Assembly: GCA_000016765.1 (NCBI GenBank)
Contig: CP000699.1
Span: forward strand, 4,963,501-5,027,500
DNA from: Rhizorhabdus wittichii RW1
Lineage (GTDB): Bacteria > Pseudomonadota > Alphaproteobacteria > Sphingomonadales > Sphingomonadaceae
Reading direction: 5' to 3'
DNA: 64,000 nt
Part shown: in pieces, positions 42,654 to 52,738 of the stretch
Layout of the letters: every line of letters starts with the position of its first letter
Position numbering within the stretch: position 1 is the stretch's first letter
Made by a program: the position numbers and the translations under genes
The notes under the pieces: generated by a model
What the model was told of the DNA's origin: nothing
Database searches by the model: none
The model's input: the letters and a program-made list of their open reading frames with translations, nothing else

Positions 42654-43812
42654 GCCGCTCCCCGCCGGCGGCCTCGCATCGGTGCTCGACGGCGCGTTCG
42701 ATCGTCCGGCGACGACGGAGGCCGTCGCGACCGGGATCGATTGCCGCGCCGAGCACGCCCTGTTGCTGTCGCTGCTGGCGAGCGCGCTCGACGGCGTCGC
42801 CCGGCCGCTGCCGCCGCGCGGCGACCGGTTCGACTGGGATGAACTGATCGGCATGGCGGCGCGCGGGCGGCTGCTCGTCCAGGTCCAGCACGGCCTGCTC
42901 GTCAGCGGGATCGCGGCGCCGCCCAAGGTCGGCGCGGCGGTCAAGGCGTTCCGCCAGCGGGCGCTGATGATCAACAGCGTCAACCTGTCGACCGTGCAGC
43001 GGGTGAGCGGCGCGCTCGATGCGGCCTCGATCGGCTTCGTCGTGCTCAAGGGGCCGTTGCTGCTGCGCGCGCTCTATGGCGATTATTTCGCCCGGCCCTC
43101 TTCGGACCTCGACCTGCTGGTCGATCGCCACGATTATGACCGCGCGGCGGAGGTGCTGCGCGCGCTCGGCTATGCGCCGGCGGAGCGGTGCGAGAGCCGC
43201 TGGTGGCTCCATTATCTGGGCGAGCAGCATTTCGTGCCGCCCGGCCGTTCGCTCGCCACCGTCGATCTCCACCACCGCGTCCAGCAGCCGGGCTGCCCGG
43301 CCCCGCGCGAGACCGCTTCCTATATCGGCAACGGCCGCCGCATGGCGCTCGGCAGCGCGGATATCCCGGTGCTGTCGACGATCCACGCCTGCCTTCTCGC
43401 CGCGATCGGCTTCGTCAAGGCGGCCTTCCATCGCGAGCATTCGCTGCGCTACCTCGCCGACCTTGCGGCGCAGATCCTCGCCATGTCCGAGCAGGAACGC
43501 CATGTGCTCGACGTCGTCGCGCGGGCGCAGGGCATCCGCCACCTCCTCGCCTTCGCCTGGGACTGCGCGGGGGCGCTGCTGCCCGTCGCGCTGCCGCCGG
43601 CGCCGGTCCGGCGGCCGATGCGGTCGCTCGACCCGGCGACGCTCGCCGCGATGAGCCTGTCGCCCGAGGACCCGGCGATCGCCTGGCCGAAGCGGCGCCA
43701 CCTGCTCTGGCACCTGTGCGATCCGATCGGCCCGTTCGGGCGGATCGGTGCCTATGCGGGCGAAGCCGGCTTCGCCGCCGCCGCCGAGATCAGCCGCCTG
43801 ATCTCACGCTAA
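42643..43812 (+). CDS. Nucleotidyltransferase-like lasso tailoring protein (N)
   Basis: A 389-residue protein of the nucleotidyltransferase-5 type. The active-site signature is PSSDLDLLVDRHDYDRAAEV, with Asp155 and Asp157 as metal ligands, after VVLKGPLLLRALYGDYFAR, the family's conserved KG segment. A C-terminal helical region has several His (LHHRVQ). In pseudomycoidin-type clusters the analogous protein modifies the phospho-Ser after the kinase; a sugar or nucleotidyl group on the phosphate is possible here. The start at 42643 overlaps the exporter gene; the open frame goes slightly further upstream. Last gene of the operon. Confidence 0.85.
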   Translation: MASEPLPAGGLASVLDGAFDRPATTEAVATGIDCRAEHALLLSLLASALDGVARPLPPRGDRFDWDELIGMAARGRLLVQVQHGLLVSGIAAPPKVGAAVKAFRQRALMINSVNLSTVQRVSGALDAASIGFVVLKGPLLLRALYGDYFARPSSDLDLLVDRHDYDRAAEVLRALGYAPAERCESRWWLHYLGEQHFVPPGRSLATVDLHHRVQQPGCPAPRETASYIGNGRRMALGSADIPVLSTIHACLLAAIGFVKAAFHREHSLRYLADLAAQILAMSEQERHVLDVVARAQGIRHLLAFAWDCAGALLPVALPPAPVRRPMRSLDPATLAAMSLSPEDPAIAWPKRRHLLWHLCDPIGPFGRIGAYAGEAGFAAAAEISRLISR

Positions 43813-43942
43813 GACGAACAGTGACCATATCATTTCGGCTCGAATAAGTAGATCACCGAAAGTCATTTCACGCCTGATCGGCTTTTAGGATTCGTAAACT
43901 GTCCGCCTTCATGGCATTGCGCATGCGAGCAGGCGGGCAATC

Positions 43943-46003
43943 ATGAATTATAGCGGCGAGATCGTCGGGGATGCGTCCTCGAATACATATTCTATTGGTA
44001 CGGTTCCGAAATATATTGTCGAACTGACGGGTGGCGGCACCGATAAGGTGATCGCGCAGACCAACTATGTCCTGCCCGACAATGTCGAGAACCTGGAGAT
44101 CTGGGGCGGCTATGCCGGGGTCGGCAATGCGCTCGCCAACCGGATCGTCGGCAATGGCGAATCCAACCAGCTCGAGGGGCGCGGCGGCAGCGACACGCTG
44201 ACCGGTGGCGGCGGATCGGACGTCTTCATCTTCGGCGCGGGATCGGGCAACGACGTCGTCAACGACTTCAAGCCGGGCAATGCCGCCGACGCCGACGTCA
44301 TCCGCCTTGCCGGCCTCACCGATTTCAAGAGCTTCCAGACCGTCCTCGGCGCGATGACGCAGCAGGGCAGCGATGTCGTCCTGCGCCTGTCAGGCCAGGA
44401 TGCGGTGACGATCAGGAACGCTACGATCGGCGACTTCACCGCTGACAATTTCCAGCTTCCGCTCGACCGGTCGGGCCTGACGCCCAGCTTCGCCGACGAG
44501 TTCGACCGCTTCGACCTGTGGAGCAAGGACGGCGGCGGAACATGGAAGACCTGGTATGGCGGGGGCGCCTATAAGAGCGGCCTCGACAACCGGACGCTGC
44601 GCGGCAATGGCGAGGAGGAGATCTACGTCGATCCGCAGCTCAAGGGGACCGGCGCGACGGAGCTCGGCCTCAATCCCTTCCGGATCGCCGACGGCGTGCT
44701 CACCATCACCGCCAGCGACATGCCCGCCGATGCAAAGGGCGCGCTGTGGAACTATGACTATATGTCGGGCGCGATCACCACGCGCGACGTCTGGTCGCAG
44801 ACCTACGGCTATTTCGAGGCGCGGCTGGAGCTGCCCGACGAGAAGGGGGCGTGGCCGGCCTTCTGGCTGATGCCCACGGACGGCTCCTGGCCGCCCGAGA
44901 TCGACATCATGGAAGCCTATGGCACCGAGCAGACGGTCCAGACGCTCCACACCAAGGAGACCGGCGCGCATACCCAGTCCTACACCAAGACCTTCGTCGA
45001 CGGTGGGACCTCGGGCATGCACAGCTACGGCCTGTTGTGGACCGAGGATTCACTGACCTGGTATATCGACGGGACCGCCGTGAAGACGGCGCCGACCCCG
45101 GACGACATGCACAAGCCCTTCTACATGATCCTCAACCTGGCGGTGACGTCGGGGACGACCGGATCGCTGCTGGCCGACTACAAGATCGACTATGTCCGCG
45201 CCTATGCGCTGTCGGAGCTGCCCTCCGCGCCGGGGCAGGCGCCGGCCAGCGACGACATGCTGACCGGCACCGCCGGGCATGACGACATCCAGGGCGGGGC
45301 CGGCGCCGACACCATCCATGGCGGCGCGGGCAACGACCATCTCTACGGCCAGTCGCCCTATGGCGGGCCGGACGGCGCCGATCTCATCGATGGCGGCGAC
45401 GGCAGCGACTATCTCCAGGGCAATGCCGGCAACGACACGCTCGACGGTGGCAACGGATCGGACCGGATCAACGGCGGCGCCGACGACGACTCGATCAGGG
45501 GCGGCGAAGGCAATGACAGCATCAACGGCAATCTCGGCAACGACCATGTCGATGGCGGGATCGGCAATGACTATCTGCGCGGCGGGCAGGGCAACGACAC
45601 GCTGATCGGCGGCGACGGCAACGATATCCTGTCGGGCGATCTCGGCGCCGACCTGCTGACCGGCGGGGCGGGGATCGACCGCTTCGTCTTCGCGGGCAGC
45701 GGCTCGACCCTGGCCGCGCCCGATCGCATCGCCGATTTCCAGGATGGGGTCGACCTGCTGTCGATCGGTTTCAGGCCCGCCGCGGTCATGACCGGCGCGG
45801 CGCAGGCCAGCCTGTCGGCGGCGGCGGCCGAGGCGCAGCATCTGTTCGACGCCCATCCCGGCCTGGGCGAGGTGGCGGCGATGCGGGTCGGCGCCGATAC
45901 CTATATCTTCTATTCGGGCAGCGGTGGCGCCACCGTGGATTCGGCGATCAACCTCGGCGCGGTCGATCCGGCCTGGATCGGCAGCGCCGATTTCGTGGTG
46001 TGA
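43943..46003 (+). CDS. Secreted GH16 glycanase with RTX calcium-binding repeats
   Basis: A 686-residue enzyme without an N-terminal signal peptide. A short RTX-like and domain-like region (about 50-130, with [20 protein letters not shown]) is followed by the GH16 domain (about 170-425), whose catalytic motif [11 protein letters not shown] has Glu319, Asp321 and Glu324. The C-terminus has a run of about 15 glycine/aspartate nonapeptides (GGxGxDxLx type, about 440-590), then a serralysin-like end. Such proteins leave by type I secretion, whose transporter is not in the window. The substrate is probably a beta-1,3 or beta-1,4 glucan, or this strain's own polymer. It follows the lasso operon by about 130 bases. 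Confidence 0.93.
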   Translation: MNYSGEIVGDASSNTYSIGTVPKYIVELTGGGTDKVIAQTNYVLPDNVENLEIWGGYAGVGNALANRIVGNGESNQLEGRGGSDTLTGGGGSDVFIFGAGSGNDVVNDFKPGNAADADVIRLAGLTDFKSFQTVLGAMTQQGSDVVLRLSGQDAVTIRNATIGDFTADNFQLPLDRSGLTPSFADEFDRFDLWSKDGGGTWKTWYGGGAYKSGLDNRTLRGNGEEEIYVDPQLKGTGATELGLNPFRIADGVLTITASDMPADAKGALWNYDYMSGAITTRDVWSQTYGYFEARLELPDEKGAWPAFWLMPTDGSWPPEIDIMEAYGTEQTVQTLHTKETGAHTQSYTKTFVDGGTSGMHSYGLLWTEDSLTWYIDGTAVKTAPTPDDMHKPFYMILNLAVTSGTTGSLLADYKIDYVRAYALSELPSAPGQAPASDDMLTGTAGHDDIQGGAGADTIHGGAGNDHLYGQSPYGGPDGADLIDGGDGSDYLQGNAGNDTLDGGNGSDRINGGADDDSIRGGEGNDSINGNLGNDHVDGGIGNDYLRGGQGNDTLIGGDGNDILSGDLGADLLTGGAGIDRFVFAGSGSTLAAPDRIADFQDGVDLLSIGFRPAAVMTGAAQASLSAAAAEAQHLFDAHPGLGEVAAMRVGADTYIFYSGSGGATVDSAINLGAVDPAWIGSADFVV

Positions 46004-46036
46004 TCGCCAGGATTCTTTTCGGCTTCCTCACTCTTT

Positions 46037-46132
46037 CCGTCATTCCCGCGAAAGCGGGAATCCATGGACGGCGGCCCGCAGGAGACCGAAATGTTCCGTG
46101 ACCGTGGATTCCCGCTTTCGCGGGAATGACGG
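46037..46132. repeat. Perfect paired-hairpin intergenic repeat
   Basis: Two perfect 28-base arms (46037-46064 and 46105-46132) enclosing about 40 bases. Each arm itself folds, TTCCCGC-GAAA-GCGGGAA. It lies between the RTX GH16 gene and glmS, which converge, and may end transcription from both sides. Confidence 0.85.
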
Positions 46133-46149
46133 CAGGGGCTCGATCGAGC

Positions 46150-47976
<1,827 letters not shown>

Positions 47977-48088
47977 CGACTACGCCCCGCATCCGTCACG
48001 ACCATCCGGCCGCTTCGTGCTCAAAGCACTATTAATCGCGGCTGACAATCGGGAGGATGGATTGGGTCTGGGAAGCGCTAGATGCTCC

Positions 48089-48180
48089 GTCATCCTGGCG
48101 GAAGCCAGGATCTCCCTGCCTTTCTCCGTTCCGGGGCGAGAAACGAAGAGAAGTGAGATCCCGGCTTTCGCCGGGATGAC
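48089..48180. repeat. Paired-hairpin intergenic repeat
   Basis: Arms GTCATCCTGGCGGAAGCC... and ...GGCTTTCGCCGGGATGAC at the edges of about 92 bp, each arm also a small hairpin (CCTGGC-GGAA-GCCAGG and CCCGGC-TTTC-GCCGGG). The CCCGGCGAAAGCCGGG theme is a common sphingomonad repeat. It lies between glmU and glmS. Confidence 0.8.
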
Positions 48181-48203
48181 GCTGTCGTAGCGGGAAACGA
48201 TCC

Positions 48204-49562
48204 CTATTTGCGCGCGGCCTTCTTGATCTTCATCGCCTCGCGGAAGCGGGCGGCCCAGCCCGTGCGGCTTTCCTGTTTGCCGCGCGCGACGGCCAGCGCA
48301 TCGGCCTCGACGTCGCGGGTGACGGTCGATCCCGCGCCGACGATCGCGCCGTCGCCGATCGTCACCGGCGCGACCAGCGCGCTGTTCGATCCGATGAACG
48401 CGCCTTCGCCGATGACGGTGCGATATTTGAGGAAGCCGTCATAGTTGCAGGTGATCGTGCCCGCGCCGATGTTCGCCTTCGCGCCGACGTCGGCGTCGCC
48501 GATATAGGAGAGGTGGTTGGCCTTGGCGCCCTTGCCGAAACGGCCGTTCTTGACCTCGACGAAATTGCCGATCTTCGCGCCCTCGCCGATGTCCGCTCCC
48601 GGCCGCAGCCGCGCATAGGGGCCGATCTCCGCGCCGGTCCGCACGGTCGCGCCCTCGACATGGCTGAAGCCGTGGATGGCGACGCCGTCCTCGATCGTCA
48701 CCCCGGGGCCGAACACGACATGCGGCTCGATCACCACGTCGCGGCCGACCATGGTGTCGTGGCTGAACCATACCGTCTCGGGCGCGATCAGCGTCGCGCC
48801 GTCGGCCATCGCGGCGAGGCGGCGGCGGCGCTGCCATTCGGCCTCGACCGCGGCCAGCTCGGCGCGGCTGTTGACCCCGGCGACCTCCCAGGCCTCGGCC
48901 TCGACGACGACCGACCGGCCGCCCTCGGCGCGCGCGATCCGGACGATGTCGGGCAGATAATATTCGCCGGCGGCATTGTCGTTGCCGACCTGGGCCAGCA
49001 GCCGCCACAGGTCGCGGCCGCGCACCGCCATCAGCCCCGAATTGCACAGGTCGATCGCGCGCTGCTCGGTGGTCGCGTCCTTATATTCGACCATGTCGTC
49101 GATCGCGCCGTCGCCGCGCGCGAGGATGCGGCCATAGGCGAGCGCGTCGTCGGGCCGGAAGCCGAGCACCACCGCGACCGGCGCATCCTCGCCCTGCAAC
49201 CGGTCGAGCATCCGCCGGATCGTCTCGGCCGGGACCAGCGGCACGTCGCCGTAGAGGATCAGGACATCGCCGTCGAAATCGGCGAGCGCGGCCTCGCCCT
49301 GCTGGACGGCATGGGCGGTGCCGAGCTGCGGCTCCTGCGTCGCCACCTCGACGCCGAGCGGCGCGACGAACGCCTCGACCTGCTCGCGCCCCGCGCCGGT
49401 CACCACCAGCTTGCGGGCGGCGCCCAGCCGGTCGACCGCGGCGATCAGATGGCCCAGCATCGGCTTGCCCGCGATCGGGTGCAGCACCTTGTGGAGATCG
49501 GATTTCATGCGGGTGCCCTTGCCGGCGGCAAGGATCAGGGCGGCAAAGGGGCGGTCGGTCAT
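48204..49562 (-). CDS. glmU: Bifunctional GlmU: GlcN-1-P acetyltransferase / GlcNAc-1-P uridyltransferase
   Basis: A 452-residue two-domain enzyme giving UDP-GlcNAc. The N-terminal pyrophosphorylase begins FAALILAAGKGTRMKSDLHK and has LILYGDVPLVPAET. The C-terminal left-handed beta-helix has the hexapeptide-repeat blocks around NFVEVKNGRFGKGAKANHLS, and AGTITCNYDG is the acetyl-CoA site. Length equals E. coli GlmU closely. A GTG codon upstream at 49580 would add six residues; the ATG at 49562 is preferred by alignment with the family. Divergent from the phosphatase-methyltransferase gene. Confidence 0.97.
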   Translation of the reverse strand: MTDRPFAALILAAGKGTRMKSDLHKVLHPIAGKPMLGHLIAAVDRLGAARKLVVTGAGREQVEAFVAPLGVEVATQEPQLGTAHAVQQGEAALADFDGDVLILYGDVPLVPAETIRRMLDRLQGEDAPVAVVLGFRPDDALAYGRILARGDGAIDDMVEYKDATTEQRAIDLCNSGLMAVRGRDLWRLLAQVGNDNAAGEYYLPDIVRIARAEGGRSVVVEAEAWEVAGVNSRAELAAVEAEWQRRRRLAAMADGATLIAPETVWFSHDTMVGRDVVIEPHVVFGPGVTIEDGVAIHGFSHVEGATVRTGAEIGPYARLRPGADIGEGAKIGNFVEVKNGRFGKGAKANHLSYIGDADVGAKANIGAGTITCNYDGFLKYRTVIGEGAFIGSNSALVAPVTIGDGAIVGAGSTVTRDVEADALAVARGKQESRTGWAARFREAMKIKKAARK

Positions 49563-49624
49563 GATGCGCTGCTCTGCCACGAAGCGCTTGCCTTTTCCAT
49601 ATCGCCCGGGCGATGGAGCGCGCC

Positions 49625-51010
49625 ATGCCAGCCGATTTTCCCTTCGACGTCGTCGCCTTCGATCTCGACGGCACCCTTGCCGACACCGCGCCCGACCTCA
49701 CCGCCGCGCTCAACCACGCGCTGGGCGTGCTGGGACGGCCGCCGGTCCCGGCCGAGGACGTCCGCCACATGGTCGGCCATGGCGCCCGCGCGCTGCTCCA
49801 GAAGGGGCTCTCCGCGACCGGCGAGATGACCGACGAACTGGTCGAGCGGGGCTTCCCTATCTTCATCGACTATTATCTCGACCATATCGCCGACGGGACG
49901 CGGATCTTCCCCGGCCTGAACGCCGCGCTCGACCGGCTCGCGGCGCGCGGGGTCAAGCTCGCGGTCTGCACCAACAAGGCCGAGCATCTGGCGCGGCGCT
50001 GCATCGACGAACTCGGCTGGAGCGACCGCTTCGACGCGCTGGTGGGCGGCGACACGCTGCCCGTCCGCAAACCCGACCCCGCGCCGCTGTTCGAGGCGAT
50101 CGCGCGGTGCGGCGGGGGCAGGGCGGCCTATGTCGGCGACTCGATCACCGATACCGATACGGGCCGCAACGCCAATGTCCCGACGGTCGCGGTCAGCTTC
50201 GGCTTCTCCGACCGACCGGTCGAGCAGCTCGACGCCGCAGCGCTGATCGACCATTTCGATGATCTGATCCCGACGCTCGAACGGCTCGGCCAGGCGCCCA
50301 ACTGGCTGGGCTGTCCGATCTGCGGATCATCCGCCTTCGTCGCGAACCACAAGGGCGGCTATGTCCAGTGCGACGGCTGCGACTCGAACGAGCGAGCTCG
50401 GCTGCTATGGATGACGCTCGTCAGGGAAGGGCTGCTGACGCCGGGCAAGCGTGTGCTTCACATCGCTCCCGAGCTCTCGCTCGCGGAACGGTTTCATGCG
50501 ATCTGGGGCGACGGCTATGAGCCGGTCGACATCGATCCGGCGAACTACGCCTTCGCCCCGAACATCCGGAGGATCGATCTGGTCGAGGATGCGGCGAAGC
50601 TGCCTTCGGACCATTATGACCTGATTATCCATTCGCACGTGATGGAACATATTCCCTGCAATATCACAGCGATACTCTATCATCTTCATAGGTCGCTGAA
50701 GCCTTCGGGCAAGCAGGTCTGTTGTGTGCCGATTATCCGCGACGGCCATTATGCCGAGGATCTGGGGCTGATCGCGCCCGAGGACGCCGTCGTTCGCTTC
50801 GGGCAGGACGATCATGTCCGCACCTTCGGCGGCCGGGACATCCAGCGGACATTGGGCATGCTCTTCGCGCTGCCCGAGACCTATGACCTCACCCGCAGCT
50901 TCGACGAGGCGACGCTGATCGCCAACAACATCCCTCGGATCAACTGGCGCGGCTGGTCGCCCAATTCGGTGCTGGTGCTCGAAAAGGACGACCTGCTGCT
51001 CAAGCCCTGA
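49625..51010 (+). CDS. gph: Phosphoglycolate phosphatase fused to a SAM-dependent methyltransferase
   Basis: A 461-residue fusion. Residues about 1-220 are a HAD phosphatase of the Gph type: VVAFDLDGTLADTAPDLTAA (nucleophile Asp), AVCTNKAEHLARRC, and VGGDTLPVRKPDP with YVGDSITDTDTG. From residue 230 a zinc-ribbon-like CPICG and CDGCDSNERARL lead into a methyltransferase domain (ALL-beta-alpha SAM fold with VLHIAPELSLAERFHA and VMEHIPCN). Gph normally ends near residue 220, so the stop codon appears to have been lost and the domains joined. GGAG lies six bases before the ATG at 49625. The methyl acceptor is unknown; it may belong to cell-surface glycan work. Confidence 0.88.
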   Translation: MPADFPFDVVAFDLDGTLADTAPDLTAALNHALGVLGRPPVPAEDVRHMVGHGARALLQKGLSATGEMTDELVERGFPIFIDYYLDHIADGTRIFPGLNAALDRLAARGVKLAVCTNKAEHLARRCIDELGWSDRFDALVGGDTLPVRKPDPAPLFEAIARCGGGRAAYVGDSITDTDTGRNANVPTVAVSFGFSDRPVEQLDAAALIDHFDDLIPTLERLGQAPNWLGCPICGSSAFVANHKGGYVQCDGCDSNERARLLWMTLVREGLLTPGKRVLHIAPELSLAERFHAIWGDGYEPVDIDPANYAFAPNIRRIDLVEDAAKLPSDHYDLIIHSHVMEHIPCNITAILYHLHRSLKPSGKQVCCVPIIRDGHYAEDLGLIAPEDAVVRFGQDDHVRTFGGRDIQRTLGMLFALPETYDLTRSFDEATLIANNIPRINWRGWSPNSVLVLEKDDLLLKP

Positions 51011-51022
51011 GATCAGAGTCTG

Positions 51023-51054
51023 TTTGGAAATGCGCCGACAGGCGCATTTCCAAA
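51023..51054. terminator. Perfect hairpin between convergent genes
   Basis: A 14-base perfect stem (TTTGGAAATGCGCC / GGCGCATTTCCAAA) with a GACA loop, between the phosphatase-methyltransferase gene and the convergent methyltransferase gene. Ends of the arms are A/T-rich, so each strand would show a short U-run after the hairpin; a bidirectional terminator is likely. A hairpin with a similar TTTGGAAAATGCGG start occurs at 59667. Confidence 0.7.
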
Positions 51055-51059
51055 GACGC

Positions 51060-51821
51060 TCAGCGGCGCCAGGCGACGATCGAGATCGGGAAGAGGAAGC
51101 GGACGCCGTCCGCCCCGCGCCAGGCCTGCACGCCGATGCGATCCTCGCCGCTGGCGATGTCGGCGTCGAACATCGTGTCGAGCGCGGTCATGTCGTCGGC
51201 GTCGGCGAGCGTGGCGAGCAGCGCCTCCAGCCGGTAGCCGTCGACGATCGCCTCCTCCAGTCCGGCGATCCGGCCCAGCCCGCGCAGCTGGTCGAGCGTC
51301 AAGGCGCTGGTGTGCGACGGATCGCGCAGCGTCTCCATCCGGTCATAGGCGGCCTGGCATTCGGGCGCGGGGGTCGCGTCGATCACGACGATCCGGCCGC
51401 CGGGGCGGCAGACGCGCCGCATCTCGGCCAGCGCCCGGCCCGGCTCGCGCAGATGGTGGAAGCTGTAGCGGGTGACGACCCGGTCGAAGCTGGCGTCGGC
51501 GAAGGGCAGGTCGGTCGCGTCGCCGGTCCGCCAGTCGAGATTGGCGAGGCCCGCTGCCGCCTGGCGCGCCCGGGCCTGCTCGATCATCGCCGGGGTCAGG
51601 TCGATCCCGGTGACGTGCGCGGCGTGGGCGGCGGCGGCGCAGGCGACGATGCCGGGGCCGCAGGCGACGTCGAGCACCGTATCGGTCGGCGCGATCACGG
51701 CCGCGGCGAGGGTGCGCGCCATGCCGTCCTCGGCGGAATGGATCGGCAGATCGGCGAAGGGCTGCGCCCATCGCGTGAACTGGCTGATGATCCGGTCATT
51801 ATGCTGGCTGTCGTCGTTCAT
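51060..51821 (-). CDS. Class I SAM-dependent methyltransferase
   Basis: A 253-residue small-molecule methyltransferase of the UbiE/Methyltransf_11 type. Motif I is TVLDVACGPGIVACAAAAH, the acidic end of strand 2 is VTGIDLTPAMIEQARA, then FDRVVTRYSFHHLREPGRAL and PGGRIVVIDATP. Cytoplasmic. Acceptor not identifiable. Divergent from the AraC-type regulator gene, which may control it. Confidence 0.9.
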   Translation of the reverse strand: MNDDSQHNDRIISQFTRWAQPFADLPIHSAEDGMARTLAAAVIAPTDTVLDVACGPGIVACAAAAHAAHVTGIDLTPAMIEQARARQAAAGLANLDWRTGDATDLPFADASFDRVVTRYSFHHLREPGRALAEMRRVCRPGGRIVVIDATPAPECQAAYDRMETLRDPSHTSALTLDQLRGLGRIAGLEEAIVDGYRLEALLATLADADDMTALDTMFDADIASGEDRIGVQAWRGADGVRFLFPISIVAWRR

Positions 51822-51910
51822 CTCGTCCTCCCGAAATCGAGGAGGGGCTATAGCCTTGGCGTGGATGGCCGGCTAACGTCGATCGGTCATTGATCAGCGC
51901 GAATCGGCCA

Positions 51911-52735
51911 ATGCGTACCCTCGACCAGCCCGCCACCCGCACCGCGCTCGAAGATTATGGGCTGGCCCGTCCCAGTGGGCAGGGCTTCTCCTTCCGCGAT
52001 CCCGAGCGCGCCATTTCCTATGACTGGCACGATCATCCCTATCACCAGCTCATCTATGCGGTGGCGGGTACGATCCAGATCGAGACCGACGCCGCCCGCC
52101 ATCTCCTGCCGACCGGCCGCGCCGCCTGGATTCCGGCGGGGCAGAGGCATCGCACGCTGGTCCACGACGTCGACACCGCCTCGCTCTATTTCGCGCCCGA
52201 TGCGGTTGCGGACGGCGGCGGGCGGGTGCGCATCCTCGTCGCCAGTCCGGTGATGCGGGAGATGATCCTCCACGCGCTGCGCTGGCCGCAGGCGGTGGCC
52301 GAGCGCGATCCGGTGGCGCGCAGCTTCTTCGGGACGCTGGCGCTGATGTGCGGCGAATGGCTGGAGAGCGAGCTGCCGCTCAGCCTGCCGGGCGCGCGGC
52401 ATCCAGGGATCGTCCGGGCGATGGACCTGGCCGCGGTCGACCCGGCGGGGATCGACCTGCCGGCGGCGCTCGCCGCCGCCGCCATGTCGGAACGCAGTTT
52501 CCGCCGTGCCTTCTCCCGCGAGACGGGGATGGGCTGGCAGGCCTGGGTGGCGCAGCTCCGCATCCTGCGGGCGATGGGGATGCTCGCCGATGGCGGCCGC
52601 GTCACCGACGTCGCGGCCGAGGTCGGCTATGCCTCGCTCAGCGCCTTTGCCAAGGCCTTCGCCCAACTGGCCGGCGAAGGGCCGGCCGACTATCGGTCGC
52701 GGGTGAGGGGCCGGACAGGGGGCGATCGAGGCTGA
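51911..52735 (+). CDS. AraC-family transcriptional regulator
   Basis: A 274-residue regulator. The N-terminal cupin domain has DWHDHPYHQLIYAVAGTIQ and PAGQRHRTLVHD, a ligand-sensing barrel. The C-terminal double helix-turn-helix has MSERSFRRAFSRETGMGWQA and VAAEVGYASLSAFAKAFAQL, the usual two AraC helices. The likely start is ATG 51911; an in-frame TTG at 51890 is possible. Its stop lies only three bases from that of the convergent methyltransferase. Divergent from the methyltransferase gene at its 5' side, so it may control that gene or the P450 operon. Confidence 0.93.
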   Translation: MRTLDQPATRTALEDYGLARPSGQGFSFRDPERAISYDWHDHPYHQLIYAVAGTIQIETDAARHLLPTGRAAWIPAGQRHRTLVHDVDTASLYFAPDAVADGGGRVRILVASPVMREMILHALRWPQAVAERDPVARSFFGTLALMCGEWLESELPLSLPGARHPGIVRAMDLAAVDPAGIDLPAALAAAAMSERSFRRAFSRETGMGWQAWVAQLRILRAMGMLADGGRVTDVAAEVGYASLSAFAKAFAQLAGEGPADYRSRVRGRTGGDRG

Positions 52736-52738
52736 CGT

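Noticed and set aside
39477-43049. 1190-residue open frame on the minus strand through the lasso genes
   Set aside because: It is antisense to the cyclase, kinase and exporter genes, whose motifs are unmistakable. High GC makes long antisense frames common; its translation is low-complexity Arg/Ala/Asp-rich.
45280-45660. Repetitive DNA that looks like a tandem repeat or CRISPR array
   Set aside because: These are the codons for RTX nonapeptides inside the GH16 gene; unit length and reading frame match GGxGxDxLx and there are no spacers.
47977-48088. glmS ribozyme or riboswitch upstream of glmS
   Set aside because: No conserved core structure seen, and such ribozymes are typical of Firmicutes.
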